Shown here one piece after another: positions 17,401 through 27,133 of a stretch of 46,682 nt of DNA. Numbering within the stretch: position 1 is the stretch's first letter; each line of letters starts with the position of its first letter. Under the pieces are notes generated by a model. The model made no database searches. It was not told where the DNA came from and was given only the letters and a program-made list of their open reading frames with translations. A program made the position numbers and the translations under genes. Source of the stretch: Gammaproteobacteria bacterium (GTDB lineage: Bacteria > Pseudomonadota > Gammaproteobacteria > SZUA-229); contig JASBSR010000004.1 of the NCBI GenBank assembly GCA_030148865.1, positions 1-46,682 on the forward strand. Direction: 5' to 3'.

Positions 17401-17482
17401 AGTACCAGTTGGCAGTGTGCAGTCATCAGTTGGCAGTTAGACGAATCATATCTGAATACTGCCAACTGCCGACTGCACACTA
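17401..17482. repeat. heptad inverted-repeat element B (CAGTTGG family)
   Basis: This element fills the 91-base gap between kdsD and kdsC. The left arm has five in-phase 7-mers beginning CAGT (17406-17440) and the right arm has three inverted ones plus a variant. Bases 17414-17437 and 17458-17481 are complementary at 22 of 24 positions around a 20-base loop, so the kdsD-kdsC transcript would carry a long hairpin directly ahead of the kdsC start. The core AGTCATCAGTTGGCAGT (17421-17437) is identical to 33871-33887 in element D. Confidence 0.85.
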
Positions 17483-17486
17483 GTTT

Positions 17487-18470
17487 TTATACGACACCGG
17501 CGCGCAATAAATCATGCATGTTCAATGCACCGATGACATGATCATCAGCATCGACCACCAACACGGCATTAATTTTACTGTCATCCATAAGTTTCAGAGC
17601 GCTGGCGGCAAGGTCGTGCGCGTGCACGCGTTTGCCACCGCTGGTCATGACTTCAGTAATCCGGGTGTTGTGCACGTCGATGGCTTTATCCAGGCTGCGG
17701 CGTAAATCACCATCGGTATATACCCCGAGCAGTTTGTTGTCGCTGTCCACGATCGCAGTCATACCCAGACCCTTACGGGTCATTTCCAGCAGAGCCTGCG
17801 AGACCGTGGCGTCGGGGCTGACCTGTGGCAGGTGTTCGCCGCTGTGCATAATGTCTGCAACGTGCAGTAACAAACGCCGACCTAACGCGCCGCCCGGGTG
17901 CGAGAGTGCAAAGTCTTCGGCAGAAAAACCGCGAGCCTGTAACAGCGCGATAGCAAGGGCATCGCCCATCACCAGTGCGGCGGTGGTGCTCGCGGTCGGT
18001 GCCAGTCCGTGAGGGCAGGCTTCATTGGCGACGCTGACATCGAGATTGACTTCGGCGGCGCTCGCCAGACCCGAATCGGGGTTGCCGGTCATGCTGATCA
18101 GGGGAACACCGAAGCGTTTGATGATGGGCACGATGGTAAGGATTTCGCCGGTGTTGCCAGAATTGGACAGCGCGATGACCACATCTTTGGCGGTGATCAT
18201 ACCGAGATCGCCGTGGCTGGCCTCGCCGGGGTGGACAAAAAACGCCGGGCTGCCAGTACTGGCCAGGGTGGCTGCGATCTTGCCGCCGATGTGGCCGGAC
18301 TTGCCCATGCCCGTGACCACGATGCGGCCTTCGCAGGCCAGCAGCAGTTCGCAGGCGCGATTAAAAGGCTCGTCAAGTCTGGACTTGAGCGCCGTGATCG
18401 CGGCCAGCTCGGTCTCGATCACGGCGAGTCCGAGCGCAGAATAATTGGTGGTTTTGCCAGCCTGCGTCAT
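17487..18470 (-). CDS. kdsD: D-arabinose 5-phosphate isomerase
   Basis: Converts ribulose 5-phosphate to arabinose 5-phosphate, the first step of Kdo synthesis. The 327 residues contain an N-terminal SIS domain (about 40-175, with VVTGMGKSGHIGGKIAATLAS and the SNSGNTGEIL motif) and a tandem CBS pair (about 205-325). It overlaps yrbG by 4 bases (ATGA) and is separated from kdsC by repeat element B. The pairing of kdsD and kdsC matches the pathway order. Confidence 0.97.
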   Translation of the reverse strand: MTQAGKTTNYSALGLAVIETELAAITALKSRLDEPFNRACELLLACEGRIVVTGMGKSGHIGGKIAATLASTGSPAFFVHPGEASHGDLGMITAKDVVIALSNSGNTGEILTIVPIIKRFGVPLISMTGNPDSGLASAAEVNLDVSVANEACPHGLAPTASTTAALVMGDALAIALLQARGFSAEDFALSHPGGALGRRLLLHVADIMHSGEHLPQVSPDATVSQALLEMTRKGLGMTAIVDSDNKLLGVYTDGDLRRSLDKAIDVHNTRITEVMTSGGKRVHAHDLAASALKLMDDSKINAVLVVDADDHVIGALNMHDLLRAGVV

Positions 18471-19444
18471 GAGTGTGCTCCGCTCACATGGTGAAACAGT
18501 AACGCCTGATAGGCGAAAAACGACAATAACAGAATTCCGCCTTCGATGCGGTTGATGCGGCCGGCTTTGTGAATGCCGTAGGCCATGACCACGAGCGCGA
18601 GGGTAAGCGCAAATACTACGGGAAAATCACGCGTGAGCACATCGGCATCGAGTTTACCCGGTGCCAGCAGACCAGGGATACCGAACACCGCCAGTATATT
18701 AAACAGATTGGAGCCGACCACATTGCCGATCGCGATATCATGCTCGTTTTTCAGCGCACTCGCGACGGTGGCTGCCAGTTCTGGCAGGCTGGTACCGATG
18801 GCGATAATGGTGAGGCCGATAATCAGCTCGCTGACACCAAAGCTGACAGCAATATTGACCGCACCCCAGACCAGCAGCTTTGAGCTCGCAAGCAGTACCA
18901 CCAGACCCAGCAGTAGCCAGAACAGAGCACGCGGCATCGGCATGGCGGCTGGCAGATCGTGTTCATACTCGACCTGCATGGCATCGGGTTCGCGGTTGCG
19001 CAGTGCCTGATGAATCAGCCACCACATGATCACGACCAGGCTGGTGATCAGAATCAGGCCATCACTGCGGCCCAGATTTTTATCCAGCACCAGCACCAGC
19101 GCCAGCAGCATGGCGAGCAGCAATACCGGCATTTCTTTTTTCAGGATACGGGAGTGCACATCCAGCGGTTTGATCAATGCGGTGGCACCGAGCACGAGAG
19201 CGATATTGGTGACGTTGGAACCCAGCGCATTGCCCACGGCCAGCCCCGGGCTTCCGTCCAGTGATGCGATGGCCGAAACCAGCATTTCGGGGGCCGAGGT
19301 GCCAAAGCCGACGACAATAATGCCGATCACCAGCGGTGAAATATTAAAGTTTCGTGCCACCGCAGCCGCGCCACAGACAAAGCGGTCGGCGCTCCAGATC
19401 AGCAACAAAAAACCGGTGAGAATGGCGAGGACGTTATATAACAT
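18467..19444 (-). CDS. yrbG: calcium/sodium antiporter, CaCA family
   Basis: A 325-residue inner-membrane exchanger of about ten helices. The two inverted alpha repeats are plain: GFGTSAPEMLVSAIAS with GNALGSNVTNIALVLG in the first half, and AIGTSLPELAATVASA with GNVVGSNLFNILAVFG in the second. The acidic residues in the two GTS-PE motifs are the predicted ion ligands. It heads the yrbG-kdsD-kdsC-lptCAB run and diverges from the DUF72-like gene across an 84-base gap that must hold both promoters. Confidence 0.95.
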   Translation of the reverse strand: MLYNVLAILTGFLLLIWSADRFVCGAAAVARNFNISPLVIGIIVVGFGTSAPEMLVSAIASLDGSPGLAVGNALGSNVTNIALVLGATALIKPLDVHSRILKKEMPVLLLAMLLALVLVLDKNLGRSDGLILITSLVVIMWWLIHQALRNREPDAMQVEYEHDLPAAMPMPRALFWLLLGLVVLLASSKLLVWGAVNIAVSFGVSELIIGLTIIAIGTSLPELAATVASALKNEHDIAIGNVVGSNLFNILAVFGIPGLLAPGKLDADVLTRDFPVVFALTLALVVMAYGIHKAGRINRIEGGILLLSFFAYQALLFHHVSGAHS

Positions 19445-19528
19445 GAGTATTTAGTTCGCTGGTATCGCTAAATCTGAAGGTTGGCTGGTGTAACATCGCG
19501 ATGAATTGTACATGAGAGACCCTTAATT

Positions 19529-20125
19529 TTGGCTGAAAATATCCAGCTCGCGGTACGTGGCTGGCAGCACCCTCACTGGTGCGGCAGTTTTTACCCTGAT
19601 GACCTGCCCGATGACTGGCAGTTAACGTACTACAGCAATGAATTTGATGCGGTGCTGGTGCCGGCCGAATTCTGGCATTCGGCCAGGCTGCGGCAAAGCA
19701 TCGACTGGTGCGCGCAGGTGCCCGCAGAATTCAGCTTTTACGTGGAATGGCCGATGTCGCTGGATGCCAGCGCGCGCGCAGAATTGTATCACCAGCTGGT
19801 GGCCATGCAGCCGAATCTTGCGGGTTTGCTGCTGCCTGCTCCGTTGCCGAACGCTGAGTGCGAAAGCCTGCGCCAGCACCTGCCGGGCGTACCGCAGTAT
19901 CAGCCAGCGCAGTTGTGGATCCCGGAGGTAGCAACCTCGCGCGACGAGGCATCGCTGGCACAGCTGGCACAGCCCTGGTCGGATCTACGCCAGCTACGCC
20001 AGTGGCTGGAGCGTTTTACCGCCGAGCAAAGCACGGTCAAGCGAGCGCTGCTGTGTACCATGGCCGAGCCTGATGTGGTGCAATTGCAGCAGGCGCGAAC
20101 CCTGATGCAGATTATGGGTCTGTAG
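19529..20125 (+). CDS. divergent DUF72 (YecE-like) family protein
   Basis: A 198-residue product, shorter than common DUF72 proteins (about 240-280). Its N terminus reads GWQHPHWCGSFYPDDLPDDWQLTYYSNEF, split here as GWQHPHWCGSFYPDDLP (11-27) and LTYYSNEF (32-39), the typical DUF72 opening, followed by VLVPAEFW in place of the family's VEINSTFY. The rest is poorly conserved and the C-terminal part of the barrel seems cut down. The start codon is TTG at 19529; no ATG lies nearby in frame. The family has no settled function. It interrupts the usual yrbG/mlaF divergent junction, and a 102-base gap precedes mlaF. Confidence 0.7.
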   Translation: MAENIQLAVRGWQHPHWCGSFYPDDLPDDWQLTYYSNEFDAVLVPAEFWHSARLRQSIDWCAQVPAEFSFYVEWPMSLDASARAELYHQLVAMQPNLAGLLLPAPLPNAECESLRQHLPGVPQYQPAQLWIPEVATSRDEASLAQLAQPWSDLRQLRQWLERFTAEQSTVKRALLCTMAEPDVVQLQQARTLMQIMGL

Positions 20126-20227
20126 CTGGGTGCGCGGCTTTCACGTGCACTGGGTATCAGATACGCATAGAATAGCGCCCATCTAGCCGCCGGCGAGCTT
20201 TGCACGGCCCAACACCAGGAATCCGAT

Positions 20228-21031
20228 TTGAGTAACAGCCTCGTCAAAATAAGGGACTTGCGTTTCAGTCGCGGTACTCGCGTGATTTTTGACGGTATCG
20301 ACATGGATATACCGCGCAAGGGTGTGACTGCGATCATGGGTCCCAGCGGCACTGGCAAAACCACCTTGTTAAAACTCATTGGCGGTCAGTTACAGCCGGA
20401 TTCTGGCAGCATCGAAGTCGATGGTCAGAATGTGCAGCGCCTGAAGACCTCGCAGCTTTATGCTTTGCGCAAGCGTATGGGCATGTTGTTTCAGAGCGGT
20501 GCGCTGTTAACCGATTTAAGCGTGTTTGAAAATGTCGCCTATCCCTTACGCGAACACACCCGACTCAGTGCCGCGATGATTCGCCAGCTGGTACTGCTGA
20601 AACTCAATGCCGTGGGTCTGCGCGGCGCGGCCGAGCTGATGCCGGCTGAGCTTTCTGGCGGTATGGCACGACGTGTCGCGATGGCGCGCGCGATCGCGCT
20701 GGATCCAATGATGATTATGTACGACGAACCCTTTACCGGGCAGGATCCGATTTCCATGGGTGTGTTGGTGGAGTTAATCAAAAACTTCAATGCCGCGCTC
20801 AGTGTGTGCAGCGTCGTGGTTTCGCATGATGTAGAAGAAACCATGAGTATCGCCGATTATGTTTATATTATTTCGGCGGGCAAGGTGGTCGAACACGGCA
20901 GTACCGAGGCTATGCAGTGCAGTGATTCTGCCTGGACGCGGCAGTTTATCGACGGCCTGGCGGATGGCCCGGTGCCATTTCATTATCCTGCAGCGCCGCT
21001 GTATCAGGATTTGTTTACGGGATCAAACTGA
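20228..21031 (+). CDS. mlaF: phospholipid ABC transporter ATP-binding protein MlaF
   Basis: ATPase of the MlaFEDB complex that keeps phospholipids out of the outer leaflet of the outer membrane. The 267 residues contain Walker A GPSGTGKT (38-45), signature LSGGMARR and Walker B MIMYDEPFTGQDP, the LSGGM form typical of MlaF. The start is TTG at 20228, with AGGA eight bases upstream. The end overlaps the mlaE start by one base. Confidence 0.96.
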   Translation: MSNSLVKIRDLRFSRGTRVIFDGIDMDIPRKGVTAIMGPSGTGKTTLLKLIGGQLQPDSGSIEVDGQNVQRLKTSQLYALRKRMGMLFQSGALLTDLSVFENVAYPLREHTRLSAAMIRQLVLLKLNAVGLRGAAELMPAELSGGMARRVAMARAIALDPMMIMYDEPFTGQDPISMGVLVELIKNFNAALSVCSVVVSHDVEETMSIADYVYIISAGKVVEHGSTEAMQCSDSAWTRQFIDGLADGPVPFHYPAAPLYQDLFTGSN

Positions 21032-21813
21032 TGTTGTTAGCCAGAATTGAACAACTGGGGCGCACGGCCCTGGCGGGAATTCAGCGGCTGGGCCGTGGCA
21101 ATGTCTTTTTGCTGCAAATCCTTGTGGGTAGCGTTGGTCTGCTGCGGCGTCCGGGGTTGCTGGTTCGGCAGTTATATTCAGTTGGCGTTCAGACACTCAT
21201 TATCATAATCGTGGCAGGTCTGTTTGTCGGCATGGTGATGAGCCTGCAGTCGTATTATGCGCTGGTGGATTTTGGTGCCGAAGACTCGGTCAGCGTGATG
21301 GTGGTGCTGTCACTGCTTCGTGAATTGGGGCCGGTAGTGACCGCCCTGTTATTTGCGGGTCGCGCGGGTTCGGCACTCACGGCTGAACTGGGCTTGATGA
21401 AGGCGACTGAACAATTGTCGGGTATGGAAATGATGGCGGTCAACCCGATCGAGCGCGTGGTCGCGCCGCGGTTTCTAGCCGGCGTGATTTCGATGCCGTT
21501 GCTGGCTGCCATTTTTAGTGCTGTGGGTGTGATCGGCGCCTATCTGGTCGCGGTCGAACTGCTGGGGCTGGACTCGGGGGCATTCTGGTCACAGGCACAG
21601 GCCAAGGTGGATCTGATTCAGGACCTGGGCAATGGCATGATCAAGGCGCTGGTGTTTGGTTTTGTCGTCGCCTGGATAGCGGTGTTCGAAGGCTATGACT
21701 GCATTCCGACTTCGGAAGGTCTGGGGCAGGCGACTACCCGCACCGTGGTGCACAGTTCGCTGGCAATCCTGGGGCTGGATTTTGTTTTGACGGCTTTGAT
21801 GTTTGGCAAATAA
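21031..21813 (+). CDS. mlaE: phospholipid ABC transporter permease MlaE
   Basis: Inner-membrane permease of the Mla system, 260 residues with about five to six hydrophobic segments. The conserved coupling region ELGPVVTALLFAGRAGSALTAELG is present (ELGPVVTALLFAGRAG followed by SALTAELG), as is the AVNPIERVVAPRF loop. It is coupled to mlaF by a TGATG overlap, and mlaD follows after 27 bases with GGGG/GGAA sequence acting as the ribosome binding site. Confidence 0.96.
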   Translation: MLLARIEQLGRTALAGIQRLGRGNVFLLQILVGSVGLLRRPGLLVRQLYSVGVQTLIIIIVAGLFVGMVMSLQSYYALVDFGAEDSVSVMVVLSLLRELGPVVTALLFAGRAGSALTAELGLMKATEQLSGMEMMAVNPIERVVAPRFLAGVISMPLLAAIFSAVGVIGAYLVAVELLGLDSGAFWSQAQAKVDLIQDLGNGMIKALVFGFVVAWIAVFEGYDCIPTSEGLGQATTRTVVHSSLAILGLDFVLTALMFGK

Positions 21814-21840
21814 AGTATTGACCTTGATGGGGAATAAATA

Positions 21841-22305
21841 ATGAATTCACGCACACTCGAACTGGTGGTTGGGCTGTTTGTTGCAGCCGGTTTTGCCGCA
21901 CTGTTCATGATGGCAATGACGGTGAGCAATCTTGCCAGTTATGGCAATGGCGGCGGCTACGAAATCAAGGCGCAGTTCGATAATATCGGCGGCCTCAAGG
22001 TGCGCTCGCCAGTGGCTGCCAGTGGTGTGCGCATCGGTCGCGTTACCGCGATTGACTATGATCAAAGTCGCTATGAGGCTTTGGTCACGATGTTAATCGA
22101 GCCTCAGTATAACAAGTTTCCCAGCGATACCTCGGCCAGCATTCTCACATCGGGTCTGCTCGGCGAGCAATACGTTGGCCTGGAACCCGGCGCTGAGGAA
22201 GATTACTTAAAATCCGGCAGCAGTATCGAGATCACTCAGTCAGCGCTGGTGCTGGAACAAATTATTGGCCAGTTTCTCTATAGTAAGGCAGACGACAAAA
22301 AGTGA
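21841..22305 (+). CDS. mlaD: phospholipid-binding MCE protein MlaD
   Basis: Membrane-anchored MCE-domain protein that forms the hexameric ring above MlaFE. The 154 residues have one N-terminal helix (about 7-27) and a single MCE domain with YEIKAQFDNIGGLKVRSPV (40-58) and the LLGEQYVGLEPG segment near 102-113. The C-terminal hydrophobic helix that lines the lipid pore is partly visible (ALVLEQIIGQFLY). Its stop overlaps an alternative GTG of the mlaC frame. Confidence 0.95.
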   Translation: MNSRTLELVVGLFVAAGFAALFMMAMTVSNLASYGNGGGYEIKAQFDNIGGLKVRSPVAASGVRIGRVTAIDYDQSRYEALVTMLIEPQYNKFPSDTSASILTSGLLGEQYVGLEPGAEEDYLKSGSSIEITQSALVLEQIIGQFLYSKADDKK

Positions 22306-22316
22306 GGTTGGATTTT

Positions 22317-22976
22317 ATGTCAGGCACACGAAAACAGGTCTACCCGTTATTTATTAGCGTGTTGATTGCATCGCTGGTACTCATGACGCCACTGCGCGCG
22401 GAAAGTCTCGAATCGCCATCGGCGATGCTGAAGCGCACTTCTGACGATGTTATCAAGGTGCTGAAAGAAAAACGCGTTATGCTCGAAAAAGAACCCGAGC
22501 TGGTGTATCAAATTGTGGATCAGTATATTCTGCCGCATCTCGATGATGTTTCTATGGCCAAGCTGGCGCTGGGCAAGAACTGGCGTAATGCCACCAATGA
22601 ACAAAAAATCGCATTTGTCGACGAGTTTCGTTCCTTGCTGGTAAGAACCTACAGCAAATCTTTGCAGGAGTTTAGCGACCAGAAAATTAATTTTTTCCCG
22701 GATGATCTGGCACCGAACGAGAATAAGACTGTCGTTAAATCGGAAGTGGTGCAAAGTGGCGGGCCTGTTATTCCAGTCGCATATCGTATGCGCATCAAAG
22801 ATAATGAATGGAAGGTGTACGATATCGCGATTGATGGTGTCAGTTTAGTGACCAGTTATCGCGGTACCTTCACGCAGGAGGTTCGTCAAAATGGCATGGA
22901 CGGTCTGCTGAAAATGTTGCGCGACAAAAATGCAGCGGTTCCGACTGATCCCGTCGCAAAATCGTCTACATCCTGA
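22317..22976 (+). CDS. mlaC: phospholipid-binding periplasmic protein MlaC
   Basis: Periplasmic shuttle that carries phospholipid between the outer-membrane MlaA complex and MlaD. The 219-residue product begins with a signal peptide (basic SGTRKQ, hydrophobic FISVLIASLVLM, cleavage after LRA). The mature part shows the family motifs YILPHLDDVSMAKLALGKNW and RMRIKDNEWKVYDIAIDGVS. ATG 22317 gives a normal signal peptide; the alternative GTG at 22302 overlaps the mlaD stop. Confidence 0.95.
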   Translation: MSGTRKQVYPLFISVLIASLVLMTPLRAESLESPSAMLKRTSDDVIKVLKEKRVMLEKEPELVYQIVDQYILPHLDDVSMAKLALGKNWRNATNEQKIAFVDEFRSLLVRTYSKSLQEFSDQKINFFPDDLAPNENKTVVKSEVVQSGGPVIPVAYRMRIKDNEWKVYDIAIDGVSLVTSYRGTFTQEVRQNGMDGLLKMLRDKNAAVPTDPVAKSSTS

Positions 22977-22983
22977 GTCTGGG

Positions 22984-24583
<1,600 letters not shown>

Positions 24584-25062
24584 AAGCAGTGAAAAATTAA
24601 AAGTGAAAAATGGATGATCGCTATATAGATTAAATGACAGGAGGTCAGATGGAAAATATACTGAAGGAGAAAAGTTTTGCGTTTGCGCTACGCGTGGTTA
24701 AGCTTTCTCGGTATCTTATGGGTAACGAGAATGAATATGTACTGAGTAAACAGGTGCTCAGGTCTGGTACGGCTGTCGGTGCGTTGGTTTGTGAGGCGGA
24801 GTTTGCGCAATCAAAGCCTGATTTTGTGAGCAAGATGAGTATTGCGCTAAAAGAGGCAAGTGAAACTCGATATTGGATAAAGTTGTTGTATGAAAGTAAT
24901 TTCATCACTGAAGCAATGTTTACAAATATACAACCAGATATAAATGACTTAAGTCGCGTTACTGGCATCGAGCGTCAAAACCGCAAAGCAAGGCAACAAA
25001 TAAATTTTATGATTTTTATGACTTTAAAATTTTTCACTTTTCACTTTTCACTTTTCATTCGG
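24584..25062 (+). mobile_element. candidate element C: heptad arrays flanking a four-helix-bundle gene
   Basis: The insert occupies the whole murA-hisG junction. The left array (24589-24609) is GTGAAAA, ATTAAAA, GTGAAAA in phase. The right array (25031-25058) is TTTTCAC three times and TTTTCAT. Its outer edges match element A upstream of argG: AAGCAGTGAA on the left exactly, TTCATTCGG on the right with one change. Between the arrays is one plus-strand gene for a four-helix-bundle protein. Without it murA and hisG would be a few bases apart, as in genomes where they are adjacent. No target-site duplication can be defined. Calling it mobile is inference. Confidence 0.55.
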
Positions 25063-25071
25063 GCACAATGA
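24649..25071 (+). CDS. four-helix-bundle protein (S23/23S rRNA intervening-sequence type), apparently frameshifted near its C terminus
   Basis: The 140-residue product begins [23 protein letters not shown] and has the family blocks [20 protein letters not shown] and [18 protein letters not shown], which form an alpha-helical bundle. The family is found inside 23S rRNA insertions and as stand-alone genes; its function is unknown. AGGAGG lies 4 bases before ATG 24649. After residue 107 the frame looks broken: shifting by one base at about 24970-24973 gives VKTAKQGNK and a stop at 25001-25003, which fits the family's usual end. As it stands, the last 33 or so residues run through the right heptad array ([12 protein letters not shown]) and stop at ATGA on the hisG start. 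Base composition is AT-richer than its neighbours. Confidence 0.85.
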   Translation: MENILKEKSFAFALRVVKLSRYLMGNENEYVLSKQVLRSGTAVGALVCEAEFAQSKPDFVSKMSIALKEASETRYWIKLLYESNFITEAMFTNIQPDINDLSRVTGIERQNRKARQQINFMIFMTLKFFTFHFSLFIRAQ

Positions 25072-25685
25072 TAACAATCGCTTTATCAAAAGGCAGAATA
25101 TTCAAAGAAACGCTTCCACTGCTGAAGGCGGCAGACATCGTGCCCGTCGATGACCCAGAAACCAGTCGCAAGCTGATTCTTGATACCAATCACGACGATA
25201 TCAAGCTGCTGATTATTCGCGCCACTGATGTGCCGACCTATGTGCAGTTCGGTGCGGCGGATATTGGTGTTGCCGGCAAAGACGTGTTACTGGAGCACGG
25301 TGGCGAAGGTTTGTACGAGCCGGTGGATTTAAAAATCGCCAGATGCAAATTAATGACTGCGGGCCTGGTCGATGCCAGACCGGTTAACGGGCGTTTGCGG
25401 GTGGCGACCAAGTTTACTAATGTTGCGAAACATTATTTCGAATCGCGTGGTGAACAGGTGGAAGTGATTAAGCTCTATGGTTCGATGGAGCTCGGCCCGA
25501 TTGTGGGCCTCGCCGATCTGATCGTCGATGTGGTAGATACGGGTAATACACTGAAAGCCAATGGTCTGAAACCGGTCGATCATATCGCCGATATCAGTTC
25601 GCGTCTGGTCGTTAACAAGGCGGCGATGAAAATGAAGCACGCCCAGATCAGTCGCATTATCCAGCAAATAGAAGAGGCTGTCTGA
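25068..25685 (+). CDS. hisG: ATP phosphoribosyltransferase, short form
   Basis: First enzyme of histidine synthesis, joining ATP and PRPP. The 205 residues make it the short HisG class, which lacks the C-terminal regulatory domain and works with HisZ; no hisZ is in the window. The PRPP-binding segment [16 protein letters not shown] is near residues 147-162. ATG 25068 overlaps the stop of the four-helix-bundle frame (ATGA). No Shine-Dalgarno sequence is visible ahead of it because the heptad array ends about ten bases upstream, so coupling may matter. It overlaps hisD by one base. Confidence 0.97.
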   Translation: MITIALSKGRIFKETLPLLKAADIVPVDDPETSRKLILDTNHDDIKLLIIRATDVPTYVQFGAADIGVAGKDVLLEHGGEGLYEPVDLKIARCKLMTAGLVDARPVNGRLRVATKFTNVAKHYFESRGEQVEVIKLYGSMELGPIVGLADLIVDVVDTGNTLKANGLKPVDHIADISSRLVVNKAAMKMKHAQISRIIQQIEEAV

Positions 25686-26977
25686 TGCGCGAACTGGACG
25701 CTTCCAGCAAAGATTTCTGGCAACAGCTTGATGCTGTGCTGGCCTGGGATGATTCTATCGATGGTGGTGTCAGTGCCACGGTGAGTGCGATTCTTGCTGA
25801 TGTGAAAAAGCGCGGTGACGCAGCCGTGATCGAATACACCAATAAATTTGATCGCATGCAAGTTAAATCTGCAGCAGAGCTGGAATTGCCAGCGTCGCGT
25901 TTGCAGCAGGCTTTGAAAAATATTAACGCTGAACATCGCTCCGCGCTGGAAATTGCCGCGCATCGTGTACGCGCCTACGCCGAACACCAGAAAGTGGAAT
26001 CCTGGCAGTACACCGAAGCCGATGGCACTGTGCTGGGGCAAAAAGTGACCGCTATGGATCGTGTGGGTTTATACGTACCCGGTGGCAAAGCGGCGTATCC
26101 GTCTTCAGTGATCATGAATGCAGTGCCGGCAAAAGCTGCGGGCGTGCCCGAACTGATCATGGTGGTACCAACCCCCGATGGCGAACAAAATGATTTAGTG
26201 CTGGCGGCAGCGGCGATCTCAGGTGTGGATCGTGTGTTTGCGGTGGGTGGTGCGCAGGCAGTGGCGGCACTGGCCTACGGTACAGACACCATACCCAAAG
26301 TCGACAAGATTACCGGCCCCGGTAATTCTTATGTGGCGACAGCCAAGCGCATGGTGTTTGGTGTGGTCGGCATCGATATGATTGCAGGCCCATCTGAAAT
26401 TCTGGTGGTGTGTGATGGCAAAACCAGCCCCGACTGGATCGCGATGGATCTGTTCTCGCAGGCGGAACATGATGAAGAAGCGCAATCGATTCTGGTCTCA
26501 CCGGATGCGGATTTTATCGCGCAGGTAAAACTCAGTATCGAAAAATTACTGAAAGACATACCGCGCAAAGACATTATTGCAACATCGCTGAAAAACCGCG
26601 CTGCGCTAATCAAAGTGGAAGACATGGTGCAGGCGATCGCCGTGGCGAATCATATTGCGCCCGAGCATCTCGAACTATCGATGGATGATGCCGAGCACTG
26701 GGCGCAGCAGATTCGTCATGCCGGGGCGATTTTTATGGGTCGCTATACCGCCGAAGCGATTGGTGATTATTGCGCTGGTCCCAACCATGTTTTACCTACC
26801 TCTGGCACTGCGCGGTTTTCATCACCACTTGGGGTCTATGATTTTCAGAAACGTTCGAGTCTAATCGGCTGTTCTGCCGAGGGTGCTGCCACACTCGGTC
26901 AAGTGGCTGTGACGCTGGCGCTAGGTGAAGGTTTGACCGCACACGCGCGTTCTGCAGAATATCGGGTAAAAGCTTAA
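25685..26977 (+). CDS. hisD: histidinol dehydrogenase
   Basis: Catalyses the last two oxidations of histidine synthesis with NAD and zinc. The 430 residues are full length. Visible hallmarks are [26 protein letters not shown] ([15 protein letters not shown] at about 122-136), the DMIAGPSEI motif with the following metal-binding QAEHDEEAQ, and [18 protein letters not shown]. It starts at a TGATG overlap with hisG. After hisD the operon is interrupted by an hsp20 gene on the other strand before hisC. Confidence 0.98.
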   Translation: MRELDASSKDFWQQLDAVLAWDDSIDGGVSATVSAILADVKKRGDAAVIEYTNKFDRMQVKSAAELELPASRLQQALKNINAEHRSALEIAAHRVRAYAEHQKVESWQYTEADGTVLGQKVTAMDRVGLYVPGGKAAYPSSVIMNAVPAKAAGVPELIMVVPTPDGEQNDLVLAAAAISGVDRVFAVGGAQAVAALAYGTDTIPKVDKITGPGNSYVATAKRMVFGVVGIDMIAGPSEILVVCDGKTSPDWIAMDLFSQAEHDEEAQSILVSPDADFIAQVKLSIEKLLKDIPRKDIIATSLKNRAALIKVEDMVQAIAVANHIAPEHLELSMDDAEHWAQQIRHAGAIFMGRYTAEAIGDYCAGPNHVLPTSGTARFSSPLGVYDFQKRSSLIGCSAEGAATLGQVAVTLALGEGLTAHARSAEYRVKA

Positions 26978-27085
26978 TGCTCTTAGCTTAATGCGCGTAA
27001 GAAAATAGTCCGCTTACCACTACATGGTCTCACGCGAATCAGGTGTTTACCTGTTGTCAGCCAGGCGTTTTTCAAACCCCGGATA

Positions 27086-27114
27086 AACAAAGGCCCGCAT
27101 TGCGGGCCTTTGTT
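27086..27114. terminator. bidirectional intrinsic terminator between hisD and hsp20
   Basis: A 13-bp perfect stem, AACAAAGGCCCGC (27086-27098) with its complement at 27102-27114, encloses the loop ATT. The flanking A- and T-rich ends of the stem would supply a U tract in either direction. It lies between the convergent hisD and hsp20 genes and so can end both transcripts. Confidence 0.85.
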
Positions 27115-27133
27115 GTACAGCGAGTCACGCAGT

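Noticed and set aside
22302..22316. GTG start for mlaC at the mlaD stop
   Set aside because: It would put five extra residues before the signal peptide; ATG 22317 gives a normal signal sequence. The overlap may still favour re-initiation.
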